DNA of 64,000 nucleotides, taken from contig CAMTZM010000009.1 of NCBI GenBank assembly GCA_947086655.1, positions 1 through 64,000 on the forward strand, read 5' to 3'. How positions within the stretch are numbered: position 1 is the stretch's first letter; each line of letters begins with the position of its first letter. Below the pieces are notes generated by a model, which had not been told where the DNA came from, did not search any database, and saw only the letters and a program-made list of their open reading frames with translations. This stretch comes from an uncultured Eubacteriaceae bacterium. GTDB lineage: Bacteria > Bacillota > Clostridia > Lachnospirales > CAG-274. A program made the translations under genes and the position numbers. Shown here in pieces: positions 35,675-45,388 of the stretch.

Positions 35675-37831
35675 ATGAAAAATACAGTAAAAAAAGTTCC
35701 CGTTATATTGCAAATGGAGGCTTTAGAATGCGGAGCGGCATCTTTAGCTATGATTTTAGCTTATTATAAAAAATATGTTTCCCTTGAAAAATTAAGGCTT
35801 GATTGTAATGTTTCACGAGACGGAAGTACAGCAAAATATATAATACTTGCGGCAAAGCATAATAATATGAACGCAAAAGGTTTTCGTATGAGCGTTGATA
35901 AATTAAAGAAAGAAACAGAATTACCGGTAATTATACATTGGAATTTTAATCATTTTGTAGTGCTTTGTGGTTTTAATAAAGATAATGCAATTATAAACGA
36001 CCCGGCTCAGGGTTGTGTTTCCATAGATATGGAGGAATTTGACTGTTCATTTACAGGGATTGTACTTAAATTTTCACCTTCTGAAAATTTTTTGCCCTCA
36101 GGAAAACCTAAAAATATAATGGCGTTTATAAGAAAACGTATAAAAGGAAATAAAAAGGCATTATCTATTATTGTTTTTATAGGATTTATACTTTCTGTAT
36201 TAGATATTGTTAAATCGGTGTTTTATAAAATATTTACTGATAATATTCTTTTAGGAAATGCAGCAGAATTATTAAAACCGGTTCTTATAGGAATGTTTAT
36301 AGTTCTTATTGCTAAATTTTTAGCTTTAAGTTTAGAAAGAGTTTGCCTTTTAAAACTTAAAGCTAAAATGTGTATTGGTTCTTCTTCAATATTTATGTGG
36401 CATATTTTACGGCTGCCTATTGAGTTTTTTTCTCAGCGTTTTGCAGGAGATATAGCATCAAGGCAGCAAAGTAATAACGATATAGCAGAAATGTTCTGTT
36501 ATTGTTTTGCTCCGGCAATACTTAATATATTAATGATATTTATATATATTCCTATGATATTATATTATGACTTTGCACTTGCGGCAATAGGAATTTTGGC
36601 AGCATTTGTTGATATTTTTATTATAAAAACTGCATCGGCAAAAAGTGAAAACGATGCAAAAACAATGCAGCGTGACAAAGGCAAACTCTCTGGCATTACT
36701 GTATCGGCGGTTTCTATGATTGAAACAATTAAATCAAGCGGTGCAGAATTTGGACTTTTTGAAAAAATTGCAGGTTATCGTGCCAAATATAACAATTCAT
36801 TGCTTCATTTAAGAAAAAGAAATATGTTTACAAGCATTGTTCCAGAAATACTTTCAGGCGTTACAAAAGGCGCTGTACTTATTGTTGGCACTTACTATAT
36901 ACTTAGCGGAAAATTTACAGTCGGTTCTCTTATGGCTTTTCAAGGTTTTATGAACAGTTTTCTTTCTCCGATAAATTCTGTTACTGAAACAATTCAGAAT
37001 ATAAGGGAAATGTCAGGAGATATAGAACGCATAGAAGATGTTATGGCTTATCCAACTGACGCAAGTGAAAATGTTTTTTTGTCTGAAAACAATTCTAAAA
37101 ATTATAAAAAACTTTCGGGAAAACTTGAAATAAAAAAACTTTGTTTTGCTTATAGCCCTCTTGCTCCCAATTTAATAGAAAATTTTTCGCTTAAAGCTGA
37201 AAAAGGGAAAACAATAGCATTAGTTGGAGGAAGCGGAAGCGGTAAATCAACAATAGCAAAGATTGTCTCAGGCTTATATACTCCAAGAAGCGGAGAGATA
37301 TTATTTGACGGTGTTTCTATTAAAGATATTGACAGATATGTTTTTAAAGGTTCAGTTGCAGTTGTTGATCAAAATATATCTCTTTTTGAAGGAACTATAA
37401 AAGACAACATAACAATGTGGGATAATACCATTTCAGAAGAAACGATAATTTCAGCCTGTAAAAACGCTTGCATTCATAATGATATAATGAGCCTTTTAGA
37501 CGGTTACGAATACATAATAAAAGAAGGAGGTTCAAATTTTTCCGGCGGGCAAAGACAAAGACTTGAAATAGCAAGAGCGTTTGCTGTTAATCCATCTATT
37601 ATTATACTTGATGAGGCAACTTCAGCATTAGACCCTATAACAGAAAAACTTATAATAGATTCTGTAAAACGCCAAAAAATTACTTGTTTAATAATAGCTC
37701 ATCGTCTTTCAACAATTCGAGATGCTGATGAAATTATTATGCTTTCTAATGGGGTTGAAGTTGAAAGAGGAAATCACAAAGAATTAATGAAAAAAAACGG
37801 AAAATACGCAGAATTAATAAGAAACGAATAG
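35675..37831 (+). CDS. NHLM-type ABC exporter with C39 peptidase domain
   Basis: AGGAGG precedes the ATG. The N-terminal C39 peptidase is complete: Gln13, Cys19 in ALECGAAS, His93 in NHFVVL and Asp109 in NDPAQG. Six membrane helices (about 160-430) follow. The nucleotide-binding domain has Walker A GGSGSGKST, signature FSGGQRQRL, Walker B IIILDEATSA and the switch His in IIAHRLST. It should cut the precursor at 32521 after Gly-Gly and export the core. Length 718. Confidence 0.94.
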   Translation: MKNTVKKVPVILQMEALECGAASLAMILAYYKKYVSLEKLRLDCNVSRDGSTAKYIILAAKHNNMNAKGFRMSVDKLKKETELPVIIHWNFNHFVVLCGFNKDNAIINDPAQGCVSIDMEEFDCSFTGIVLKFSPSENFLPSGKPKNIMAFIRKRIKGNKKALSIIVFIGFILSVLDIVKSVFYKIFTDNILLGNAAELLKPVLIGMFIVLIAKFLALSLERVCLLKLKAKMCIGSSSIFMWHILRLPIEFFSQRFAGDIASRQQSNNDIAEMFCYCFAPAILNILMIFIYIPMILYYDFALAAIGILAAFVDIFIIKTASAKSENDAKTMQRDKGKLSGITVSAVSMIETIKSSGAEFGLFEKIAGYRAKYNNSLLHLRKRNMFTSIVPEILSGVTKGAVLIVGTYYILSGKFTVGSLMAFQGFMNSFLSPINSVTETIQNIREMSGDIERIEDVMAYPTDASENVFLSENNSKNYKKLSGKLEIKKLCFAYSPLAPNLIENFSLKAEKGKTIALVGGSGSGKSTIAKIVSGLYTPRSGEILFDGVSIKDIDRYVFKGSVAVVDQNISLFEGTIKDNITMWDNTISEETIISACKNACIHNDIMSLLDGYEYIIKEGGSNFSGGQRQRLEIARAFAVNPSIIILDEATSALDPITEKLIIDSVKRQKITCLIIAHRLSTIRDADEIIMLSNGVEVERGNHKELMKKNGKYAELIRNE

Positions 37832-37840
37832 GTGTTTATT

Positions 37841-39985
37841 ATGAATTTTTCTGAAAAAATTAAAAGAAAAAAAGAAATTGATTTAAAAATATTAGAAAAT
37901 GCTTCAAAAACCGTATATAAATCTTTAAGTAATACTGATACAAAATACGAAAATAACAATATTGATATTGCAGCATTAGAAATGCAGCGTATATGCAGTT
38001 TTTTTAAGATTAATAAAATTATATTTCCAAATGGTATGGATATAGAAAATATAATGCAGTTTGCTATGAGTGAAACAGGTATGATGAGAAGAAAAATTGT
38101 ATTGACAGGCAAATGGTGGAAAAATGTTTCAACACCTTTGTTTTGTATTAAAGGCGGTAATCCTTATGCACTTATTCCATGCAGTCAGAATTATATTTAT
38201 TATGAAAAAAACAGTACCGTAAAAGTAACTTCAAAAAACGCATCTGATTTTGACAATACTTGCTATTGTTTTTATAAGCCAATGAAAAATCAAACTTTGG
38301 GCATAAAAGATTTTATAAAATTTGTTTGCGGCGCTCTTAATACATCAGATATAATTTGGCTTACGGCGGTAAGTTTAGCGGCAGTTTTTACAAGTATGAT
38401 AATGCCCGAAATAAATCAGTTTATATTTAATTCATTGATTCCGTCAGGAACATCAAAAGAGATGTTTGGAATAAGTATACTTATAATCGGCGCTGTTTTT
38501 ATACAATCTTTATGCTATTTGGCACGATTAATGTGGGTAATGAGAATAGGAAACAAGGCGGAAATATTGGTTCAAAATGCTGTATGGGCAAGATTGCTTT
38601 TATTGCCGGCAGATTTTTTTAAAAATTATTCTGCCGGAGAAATTTCAGAACGTGCAGATTCAATAGATATGATTTGTTCTATATTAAATGGACAAATAAT
38701 ACCTGTTTTTTTAGGAATGTTGTTTTCATTTTTATATCTGTTTCAGATTGCATTAATAGCACCACATATGTTTTTTATATCTGTTATTATTATTTTGATA
38801 ATGTTATTTATAAATATTATAACAGCAGTATTTGAAATAAAACAAAAAAATTATAATATCAATTTAGAAAGCAAACTTTCAGGAATTGTGTTCCAATTTT
38901 TAAATGGGATTACAAAAATAAAAGCAGCAGGCGCTGAAACACGAGCTTTTGGAAAATGGGCTGAAATTTACTCTAATATAAATATTATGCCATCAAAAAT
39001 ATTGCTGTTTTCAAATGCTTTAAACAGTGCCGTAAATTTTGGAGGAACTATAATATTGTATTATTTGGCGTATAGTTCAAAAATGAGTGTTTCAGATTAT
39101 ATTGCTTTTAATACATCGTTTTCTTTGCTTTTGATTTCTATAATATCTTTTTCCGATATAACGTCGCATATAGCATTAATTAAAGCTGCTGTTAATATGC
39201 TTATGCCTATAATTAGAGAAACGCCGGAAAATTCAGGATATAAAAAACATGTTTTATCTCTTGACGGAGACATTGAAATTAATCGTATCAAATTTAGATA
39301 CAGTGATGAAACACCTTATATTTTAGATGAATTTGAACTTCATATAAGAAAAGGAGAATATATAGGAATAGTCGGTTCTTCAGGCTGTGGAAAATCAACT
39401 CTTGTGCGAATACTCTTAGGTTTTGAAAAACCTCAGTCAGGTTCAGTTTATTACGATTCTTTGGATTTGAGCGGTTTGGATATAAGGAGTGTAAGGCAAA
39501 GAATGGGTGTTGTACTTCAAAACGGAAAATTGTTTTCAGGAGATATATATTCAAATATTGTTGTATGTGCTCCTTATTTGTCAATTGACGAAGCGTGGGA
39601 AGCCGCTGAAAAAGCGGGATTTGCCAATGATATACGCAATATGCCTATGGGTATGTTTACAATGATTTCAGAAAGCGGCGGCGGTCTTTCAGGCGGTCAG
39701 CAGCAAAGACTTCTTATTGCGAGAGCGCTTGCTCCTAATCCTGATGTTATTATATTTGACGAAGCTACTTCCGCTCTCGACAATATAACTCAGTCGATAG
39801 TTGTTGATACTTTAGAAAAAATGAAGTGTACTCGTTTGGTTATTGCTCATAGATTGTCGACAATAAAAAATTGTTCAAAAATAATTTATATAGACAAAGG
39901 CAAAATTATTGAATCAGGTACGTATAACGAACTTATGGAACGTGGAGGCAAATTTGCCGAAACAGCAAAACGTCAAATTATATAA
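37841..39985 (+). CDS. NHLM-type second ABC exporter (no peptidase)
   Basis: The ATG at 37841 has AGGTG seven bases upstream overlapping the previous stop; GTG at 37832 is less well placed. The N-terminal about 150 residues replace the peptidase and contain RKIVLTGKWWKNVSTPL and NPYALIPC, the hallmark of NHLM_micro_ABC2. Membrane helices then lead to an ATPase domain with GSSGCGKST, LSGGQQQRL, VIIFDEATSA and VIAHRLST, all intact. It probably forms a heterodimer with the C39 protein. Length 714. Confidence 0.92.
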   Translation: MNFSEKIKRKKEIDLKILENASKTVYKSLSNTDTKYENNNIDIAALEMQRICSFFKINKIIFPNGMDIENIMQFAMSETGMMRRKIVLTGKWWKNVSTPLFCIKGGNPYALIPCSQNYIYYEKNSTVKVTSKNASDFDNTCYCFYKPMKNQTLGIKDFIKFVCGALNTSDIIWLTAVSLAAVFTSMIMPEINQFIFNSLIPSGTSKEMFGISILIIGAVFIQSLCYLARLMWVMRIGNKAEILVQNAVWARLLLLPADFFKNYSAGEISERADSIDMICSILNGQIIPVFLGMLFSFLYLFQIALIAPHMFFISVIIILIMLFINIITAVFEIKQKNYNINLESKLSGIVFQFLNGITKIKAAGAETRAFGKWAEIYSNINIMPSKILLFSNALNSAVNFGGTIILYYLAYSSKMSVSDYIAFNTSFSLLLISIISFSDITSHIALIKAAVNMLMPIIRETPENSGYKKHVLSLDGDIEINRIKFRYSDETPYILDEFELHIRKGEYIGIVGSSGCGKSTLVRILLGFEKPQSGSVYYDSLDLSGLDIRSVRQRMGVVLQNGKLFSGDIYSNIVVCAPYLSIDEAWEAAEKAGFANDIRNMPMGMFTMISESGGGLSGGQQQRLLIARALAPNPDVIIFDEATSALDNITQSIVVDTLEKMKCTRLVIAHRLSTIKNCSKIIYIDKGKIIESGTYNELMERGGKFAETAKRQII

Positions 39986-39998
39986 AAGGATATTTTTT

Positions 39999-40934
39999 AT
40001 GAAAACTTACGATAAATCAAAAACAAATAATTTATATAAACATTTTAAAATTCCAAATATTTCTGATGTAAAACAATTTCGTCTTTTTGGAAATAATACA
40101 GAATTTGGCGACCGTAGTTTTTCGCTGATTTATGCATGGCAGGAAAGTTTTATGTATGTTTATAGAGTTATTGAAAATACTATTGCGGTTTTGGAATATG
40201 GTATTGATAAAAAATTATCTGTTATACTTCTTCATAAAGAAAATACTGATATATTCCCAGCAGTTTTTAAGCTTTACAAAATATTTTCAGATTTTGAACT
40301 TATACTCAAATTTGAATATGTCAGCGAAAAAAATATATTTGCATATGAAACAGCGGCTAAAAAATTTAATAAAAAAATTAAAGTTTTTTTTAACTCAAAC
40401 GATAGTGATTATTTTTATGAAACGACTGATTTTCTTGTTTTGAAAGGAAAATGCAATAAAAAGAAAAGAGGTGATATTAATTACTTGATTAGAAATTATC
40501 CAGATATTGAGATTGTTTCACATAGCAAAAAAAATAATCTTATAAAAGCAAGCATTAGTATTTTTGATAAATGGTGCAATATACATAATTGTAAAAATTG
40601 TTTTTATGGGTGCGAAAAAAAGGCTTTTTTAAGGTTTATGGAAGTTTTTGACGAAAGGTATAATAAACTATGTGTTTCATATTATAAAGAAACACCTTTA
40701 TCATTTGCTTTAAGCGAATATATAGGAAATGATACTGTTTGCTATTATTTTCAAAAAAACGCTGAAAGAATAAGAGGTCTTACATACTGGCTTAACGCTG
40801 AAATGGCAAAAGAGCATATAAATATAAAATATATTAATTTAGGTGAAGATATGGGAATAGATGGAATAAAAAAAGATAAAGAAAGTCTGCGACCTTCATT
40901 TTTAAAACCTAAATATTTTGTAGAAATATTGTAA
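39999..40934 (+). CDS. DUF2156 protein (MprF C-terminal/GNAT-fold aminoacyltransferase-like)
   Basis: AAAGGA is eight bases before ATG 39999; an earlier frame start at 39909 lies inside the ABC gene. The 311-residue protein matches DUF2156: FGDRSFSLIYAWQESF near the start, and SFALSEYIGNDTVCYYFQK, then YINLGEDMGIDGIKKDKESL near the end, as in the soluble lysyl-transfer domain of phosphatidylglycerol lysyltransferases. No membrane helices. Such domains use aminoacyl-tRNA to acylate a small acceptor. In this operon the peptide, a lipid or the NRPS product are candidates. Confidence 0.85.
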   Translation: MKTYDKSKTNNLYKHFKIPNISDVKQFRLFGNNTEFGDRSFSLIYAWQESFMYVYRVIENTIAVLEYGIDKKLSVILLHKENTDIFPAVFKLYKIFSDFELILKFEYVSEKNIFAYETAAKKFNKKIKVFFNSNDSDYFYETTDFLVLKGKCNKKKRGDINYLIRNYPDIEIVSHSKKNNLIKASISIFDKWCNIHNCKNCFYGCEKKAFLRFMEVFDERYNKLCVSYYKETPLSFALSEYIGNDTVCYYFQKNAERIRGLTYWLNAEMAKEHINIKYINLGEDMGIDGIKKDKESLRPSFLKPKYFVEIL

Positions 40935-40945
40935 AGGAGATATAT

Positions 40946-43900
40946 ATGAAACGAAAGAAAAATCATAATAAAAACAGCATTTTTATTATAATATTATTAC
41001 TTGTTTTGCTTACGGCGTTTATTTCATCTAATTTTGGTTGTCTATTTAATAACCCTTTTGAAAAAGAAAAATTTCTTGTTAATCCTGTTAAATTATGTAC
41101 TTCCAACGACAGTATTGTTTATATTTCTAATTCGTCAAATGAAATTCTTATAACGGATGAAAGTAACCGTTTGTTGAATAAAATTGAAAGTGACGGAGGT
41201 GAAATTTATTTTGATTATGCTGATGAAATAGCAATAGGAGATAATGGAGAAATTTATATTCAAGATAATGTTTTTGCTGAAAACGGTGTTGATATTTTAA
41301 ATGAAAGAATATTAAAATTTAATTCCTTTGGAAAACGGCGAGAAATTGTTTATGAAACAGACATTTCTGAAAAAGATATAAAAAATGTCGTTATTGATAG
41401 TCTTAAAATAATTGACGGAAAAATTTATTTTTCTGAAATATCACAAAAAGGAGTTAAAGTTTTATATTTGAATGGACAAGAAACCATAGAAATTGGTTTT
41501 GTGGAATATGAAAATACAAACAATATAATTTCTGACAGTAGTTTTGATTTAAAAGAAAATGGAGTTGAAATTGCTTTTTCTTTAAAAAACGGAGACGTTT
41601 TTATTTATGATAATGAAGAATTAAAATGTCTGTATTCAGCAAGAAAATACGATAATGAGAATTATTTCAGCATAATTTCTGAATTGGCTTACGGTAATAA
41701 AGGTCTTTATTTATGTGATATAGGGCAAAGAAAAGTTATTTGTATAAATACTGAAACTCTGGAATTTGATACGATAATATCAAAAAAAGAATTTTCTATT
41801 ACAGATTCAAATAAGTTCTCGGATGCTCCTATTTTTTCAGGACTTGAAGTATCAAACAATACAGTATCTGTATTAACAACAGAATATACATATGATGAAA
41901 ACGAAAAGCCTTTGTATTTATATGGTATGGCGGCAGTTTCGGAGGAGGGTGAGGAATTGTTTTATTATGATTCTGTCACTATTTCACCTCAAAGAATAAT
42001 ATTTGTTGTTTCTGTAAATATTGCAGCAATTTTGATACTTGTTATATCGATTTATGCTGTTTTTAAAATTGTTATATTGATAAGAAATTCAAAGTTTGAA
42101 GAAAGTTCTAAAGTACAAATTATAATGATTGTAACAGCGCTTATTGTAACAATGGGAATGTCTTATATTATTTTTGAAAGTTATAATTCAAGAATTGTAA
42201 ATGAGTCAGCTTCAAATTTATGCAATATAGCATATTTAATAGGTGAAAAAATAAATTTTAATGACCTTGAGAAAATAGATAATCCAAATTCTATTTTTGA
42301 AAAAAGCTACAAAAATATAGATAAAGCTGTAAATGAGGTTTTGCAAAGCGCTGTAAATCAAAAAAATAATCTTTACTGTGTAATTTATAAAGTGAAAAAT
42401 AATATTATATACGAAACTTATAGAGACGATTTTTCGCATTGTGCAATGTATCCTATGTCAGGGGGTTTTGCAGGTTCTATTGAAGAAGAAATGGCAGCAA
42501 ATAATAGATATGATATTTCATATGAGTTTGCATTTTCTGAAGGAACATATATGTATGCACTTGTTCCATTATATGATGAAAATGACAAAAATATTGCTTT
42601 TATTGAAACCGGTATGGATTATTCGGCATTTGTAGGAGAAAACAATAGACTTTATACAAAAGTTCTTATGTTTGCCGTTATGGCTGTAATTATATTTATG
42701 CTTTTGCTTTCAGAAATTTTATATAGTGTTGAAGCTGTAAAAGCTGAACGAATTTCAAAAAAGAAAAATACAATAACTTCTCCTGAAGTAATAAGACCTA
42801 TTGCATTTTTATTTTTTGGGATTGCTAATATATCAACAGCGTTTCTTCCTATATATGGAATGAATTTATGCAGCGGCAGCAGTTTTATTTCGCCGGAATT
42901 GGCGGCAGCGTTTCCATTGTCTGCCGAAATGATATTAGCGGCGTTATCAGCTTTTGTCTGTGGGTTTCTTGTAAAGAAAACAGGAATTAAGGCTATATGT
43001 GTAACAGGAGGAATATTTTATATTTTTGGGAATATATTTTCAGCTTTTGCGCCGAATATAATTGTTTTAATATTCGCTAATTCATTATGCGGAATAGGAA
43101 GCGGTTGTTTGTCACTTTCTTTAAATACTTGGGCAGCAGGATTTAATGAAGAAGAAAACAGAAATAAAGGATTTATACATATAAATGCGGCGTATCTTTC
43201 AGGACTTAATTGTGGAACTGTAATAGGTTCTTTAATATGGGAAAATTTTGGAATAGATACGGCATATTTTATGGGAGCGACAGCGGCATTTATATTAATA
43301 GTAATATGTTTTATTATGATAAGCAAAACTGAAGAAGTATCTAATAATGAAACTGAAGAAACAACAGTAAGTATTAAAGAAATTATATCCTTTAATGTAA
43401 TCAGATACTTTGTATGTATTAGTATACCGTATTTAATATGTGCAGCATTTTTGGGATATTTCTTCCCTATTGAAGCTGAAGAAACAGGACTTTCAGCTAC
43501 CCATATTTCAATGGCGTTTTTACTAAGTGGTATGATTTCTATTTATACGGGTTCATCATTGGCTGAAATTATATCCGAAAAGCTTGGTATAAAAAAGGCT
43601 ATGATTTTAGCCTCATTTATATACGCTTTGGCTTTGATTTATCTTTCGGTAAATCCATCTATAACAAGCTGTTATATTGTAGTGGCTTTGTTTGCTGTTG
43701 CAGATAGTTTTGGATTGTCAGCACAGTCGGTTTATTTTTCAGAGCTGCCGGAGGTTGAAAAAGTTGGACAAAGTAAGGCTCTTGGTTTAAACAACACAAT
43801 AGAAAGCATAACAACAGCCTGTGGTTCTCTTGTGTTTGGTGCAGTTCTGACATTAGGAATACAAAAAGGCATATTAATTGTAGCGGTTATATTTTCGGCT

Positions 43901-43954
43901 ATGCTTGGGCTTTTTGTACTTTTTGGGAGAAAGTTATATAATGAGGAGATGTAA
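40946..43954 (+). CDS. Extracytoplasmic beta-propeller and sensor domain fused to an MFS transporter
   Basis: AAAGGAG precedes the ATG. After an N-terminal membrane helix (about 12-30) come about 310 residues of repeated beta segments (for example GDNGEIYIQD, NGDVFIYDN, GNKGLYLCD), like a six- or seven-bladed propeller. Helices at about 352-374 and 394-412 follow, then an outer PAS/Cache-like domain (about 413-570), a helix, and about 12 MFS helices (605-1000; GMISIYTGSSLAEIISEKLG). The length of 1002 is about twice a plain MFS. It could export or import a small molecule under control of an outside signal. Architecture seen; function inferred. Confidence 0.8.
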   Translation: MKRKKNHNKNSIFIIILLLVLLTAFISSNFGCLFNNPFEKEKFLVNPVKLCTSNDSIVYISNSSNEILITDESNRLLNKIESDGGEIYFDYADEIAIGDNGEIYIQDNVFAENGVDILNERILKFNSFGKRREIVYETDISEKDIKNVVIDSLKIIDGKIYFSEISQKGVKVLYLNGQETIEIGFVEYENTNNIISDSSFDLKENGVEIAFSLKNGDVFIYDNEELKCLYSARKYDNENYFSIISELAYGNKGLYLCDIGQRKVICINTETLEFDTIISKKEFSITDSNKFSDAPIFSGLEVSNNTVSVLTTEYTYDENEKPLYLYGMAAVSEEGEELFYYDSVTISPQRIIFVVSVNIAAILILVISIYAVFKIVILIRNSKFEESSKVQIIMIVTALIVTMGMSYIIFESYNSRIVNESASNLCNIAYLIGEKINFNDLEKIDNPNSIFEKSYKNIDKAVNEVLQSAVNQKNNLYCVIYKVKNNIIYETYRDDFSHCAMYPMSGGFAGSIEEEMAANNRYDISYEFAFSEGTYMYALVPLYDENDKNIAFIETGMDYSAFVGENNRLYTKVLMFAVMAVIIFMLLLSEILYSVEAVKAERISKKKNTITSPEVIRPIAFLFFGIANISTAFLPIYGMNLCSGSSFISPELAAAFPLSAEMILAALSAFVCGFLVKKTGIKAICVTGGIFYIFGNIFSAFAPNIIVLIFANSLCGIGSGCLSLSLNTWAAGFNEEENRNKGFIHINAAYLSGLNCGTVIGSLIWENFGIDTAYFMGATAAFILIVICFIMISKTEEVSNNETEETTVSIKEIISFNVIRYFVCISIPYLICAAFLGYFFPIEAEETGLSATHISMAFLLSGMISIYTGSSLAEIISEKLGIKKAMILASFIYALALIYLSVNPSITSCYIVVALFAVADSFGLSAQSVYFSELPEVEKVGQSKALGLNNTIESITTACGSLVFGAVLTLGIQKGILIVAVIFSAMLGLFVLFGRKLYNEEM

Positions 43955-43957
43955 GTA

Positions 43958-44608
43958 ATGTCTGTTTATAAGTTAAATGAAAATAATTTTGAATTTCCGG
44001 AATATGCAGATGATGAAAATGCTATTGCTATCGGAGGAATTTTAAATAGTGAAACTCTTGTTAAAGCTTATTCAAATGGAATATTTCCGTATTATTATGA
44101 TGAAGAAATATCTTGGTGGAGACCTCTTAACAGATATGTTATATTTCCAAAAAATATAAAAGTTTCGCATTCAATGAAAAGTATTTTAAATCAAAAAATT
44201 TTTGAAGTTACTTTTAATAAAAAATTTAGCGAAATTATACACAAATGCAGAAAAAAAAGAGAATATACAGAAGAAGGAACTTGGATTAATGACAATATAG
44301 AATCTGAATATAATAAATTATTTAAAGATGGTTTGGGATTTAGTGTTGAAGTATGGAAAAATAATAAACTTGCCGGGGGTCTTTACGGAGTTAAGTTAGG
44401 AAAATGTTTATTTGCTGAAAGTATGTATTATGATGTTGCAAATGCTTCAAAAATGGCTATGATTTCTCTTGCCAAAAAAGCATTGGCAGAAAATTATATA
44501 TTTATTGATTGTCAGTTTTATACAAAACATCTTGAAAGTATGGGAGGAGAGTTTATACCTCATAATAAATTTTTTTTACTTATTAAAGAAGGTATGAAAT
44601 ATATATAG
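43958..44608 (+). CDS. aat: Leucyl/phenylalanyl-tRNA-protein transferase
   Basis: It starts three bases after the transporter stop, with its ribosome site inside that gene. Conserved Aat motifs are all present: AIAIGGILNSETLVKAYSNG, IFPYYYDEEISWWRP, TWINDNIESEYNKL, GFSVEVWKNNKLAGGLYG, ESMYYDVANASKMA and IDCQFYTKHLESMGG. At 216 residues it is full length. Aat moves Leu or Phe from tRNA to N-terminal Lys or Arg and feeds the ClpS-ClpAP pathway in Proteobacteria. It is uncommon in Clostridia, and no clpS or clpA is near. As last gene of a peptide-export operon it may modify the peptide or a partner instead. Confidence 0.92.
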   Translation: MSVYKLNENNFEFPEYADDENAIAIGGILNSETLVKAYSNGIFPYYYDEEISWWRPLNRYVIFPKNIKVSHSMKSILNQKIFEVTFNKKFSEIIHKCRKKREYTEEGTWINDNIESEYNKLFKDGLGFSVEVWKNNKLAGGLYGVKLGKCLFAESMYYDVANASKMAMISLAKKALAENYIFIDCQFYTKHLESMGGEFIPHNKFFLLIKEGMKYI

Positions 44609-45214
44609 TACTAAATATTGATTTTTTATTAAAAGCAATTCGCCTGCCGCTTAATTTAAAATAAAAAATTCAATAGGAGACGGAATGATAAATATAATTA
44701 GTAATAAAACTATTACATGAAAGTTTGATAGTTATTTATTATTATAATTTGAATTTCGCCGTATTTTACTTATGATTTAATAGAAAAAAGCATTTATTAT
44801 TACATGCAAAAGAGCTATACAAAACAGAAAAATGTACATTAGCATATCAAGTTTTTGTAATAAATTAAATTGAGGTCTAATGGCTGATATAAAAAATCGT
44901 ATTGAAGAACAGTCATAATTAATAAAATTTTTAATTTTTAGTTAATCTATATAAAATAAACTAAAAAAAATTTCCAAAGACTTAGTATTAGAAACATAAA
45001 ATTATAATTTTCCACATTTTTATCTACATTTCCACATAATTTTAATTCTAATAGTTTTATAATATAATTCTTTTATCGTTTCTGTCTATTTTTATAGTTT
45101 TTAAAATAAATCTTTTCAAATTATAAAAACTATATGGCAAAATGAATATTAAGAAATTAGAAATATGACAAAGTGTGTATTGGAAAAGCTAAGAAATAAA
45201 AAATAATAGTTTAA
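44609..45214. other. Gene-free stretch after the large operon
   Basis: The 600 bases are AT-rich and have only tiny frames. Two have ribosome-like sites: an 11-codon frame at 44685 behind GGAGACGG, and a 12-codon frame at 44881 reading MADIKNRIEEQS. Neither is convincing. No terminator directly follows aat; the next one is at 45215. Confidence 0.5.
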
Positions 45215-45255
45215 AATACAGGGTGACTGTTGTAATTCAGTCACCCTGTATTTAT
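45215..45255 (+). terminator. Perfect 15-bp hairpin, bidirectional terminator
   Basis: AATACAGGGTGACTG pairs with CAGTCACCCTGTATT around eight bases. It lies between the converging operon end and the deacetylase end (45389, minus strand) and may end both transcripts. Confidence 0.75.
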
Positions 45256-45388
45256 ATTCCTTGTTATATTACTTTAAAAAAGAATTTAATAAATTAAGTA
45301 TTAGCAATGTTAAAGGCAAAAGCGGAAAAATTATAAAAAAGAAATAGAAATATTGAAACATATATAAAATAAGTATTTTATATATGCG

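Noticed and set aside
44881-44919. 12-codon frame MADIKNRIEEQS after a GAGG motif, considered as a second peptide precursor
   Set aside because: Too short, lacks a double-glycine site and a core; the shared MAD start is not meaningful.
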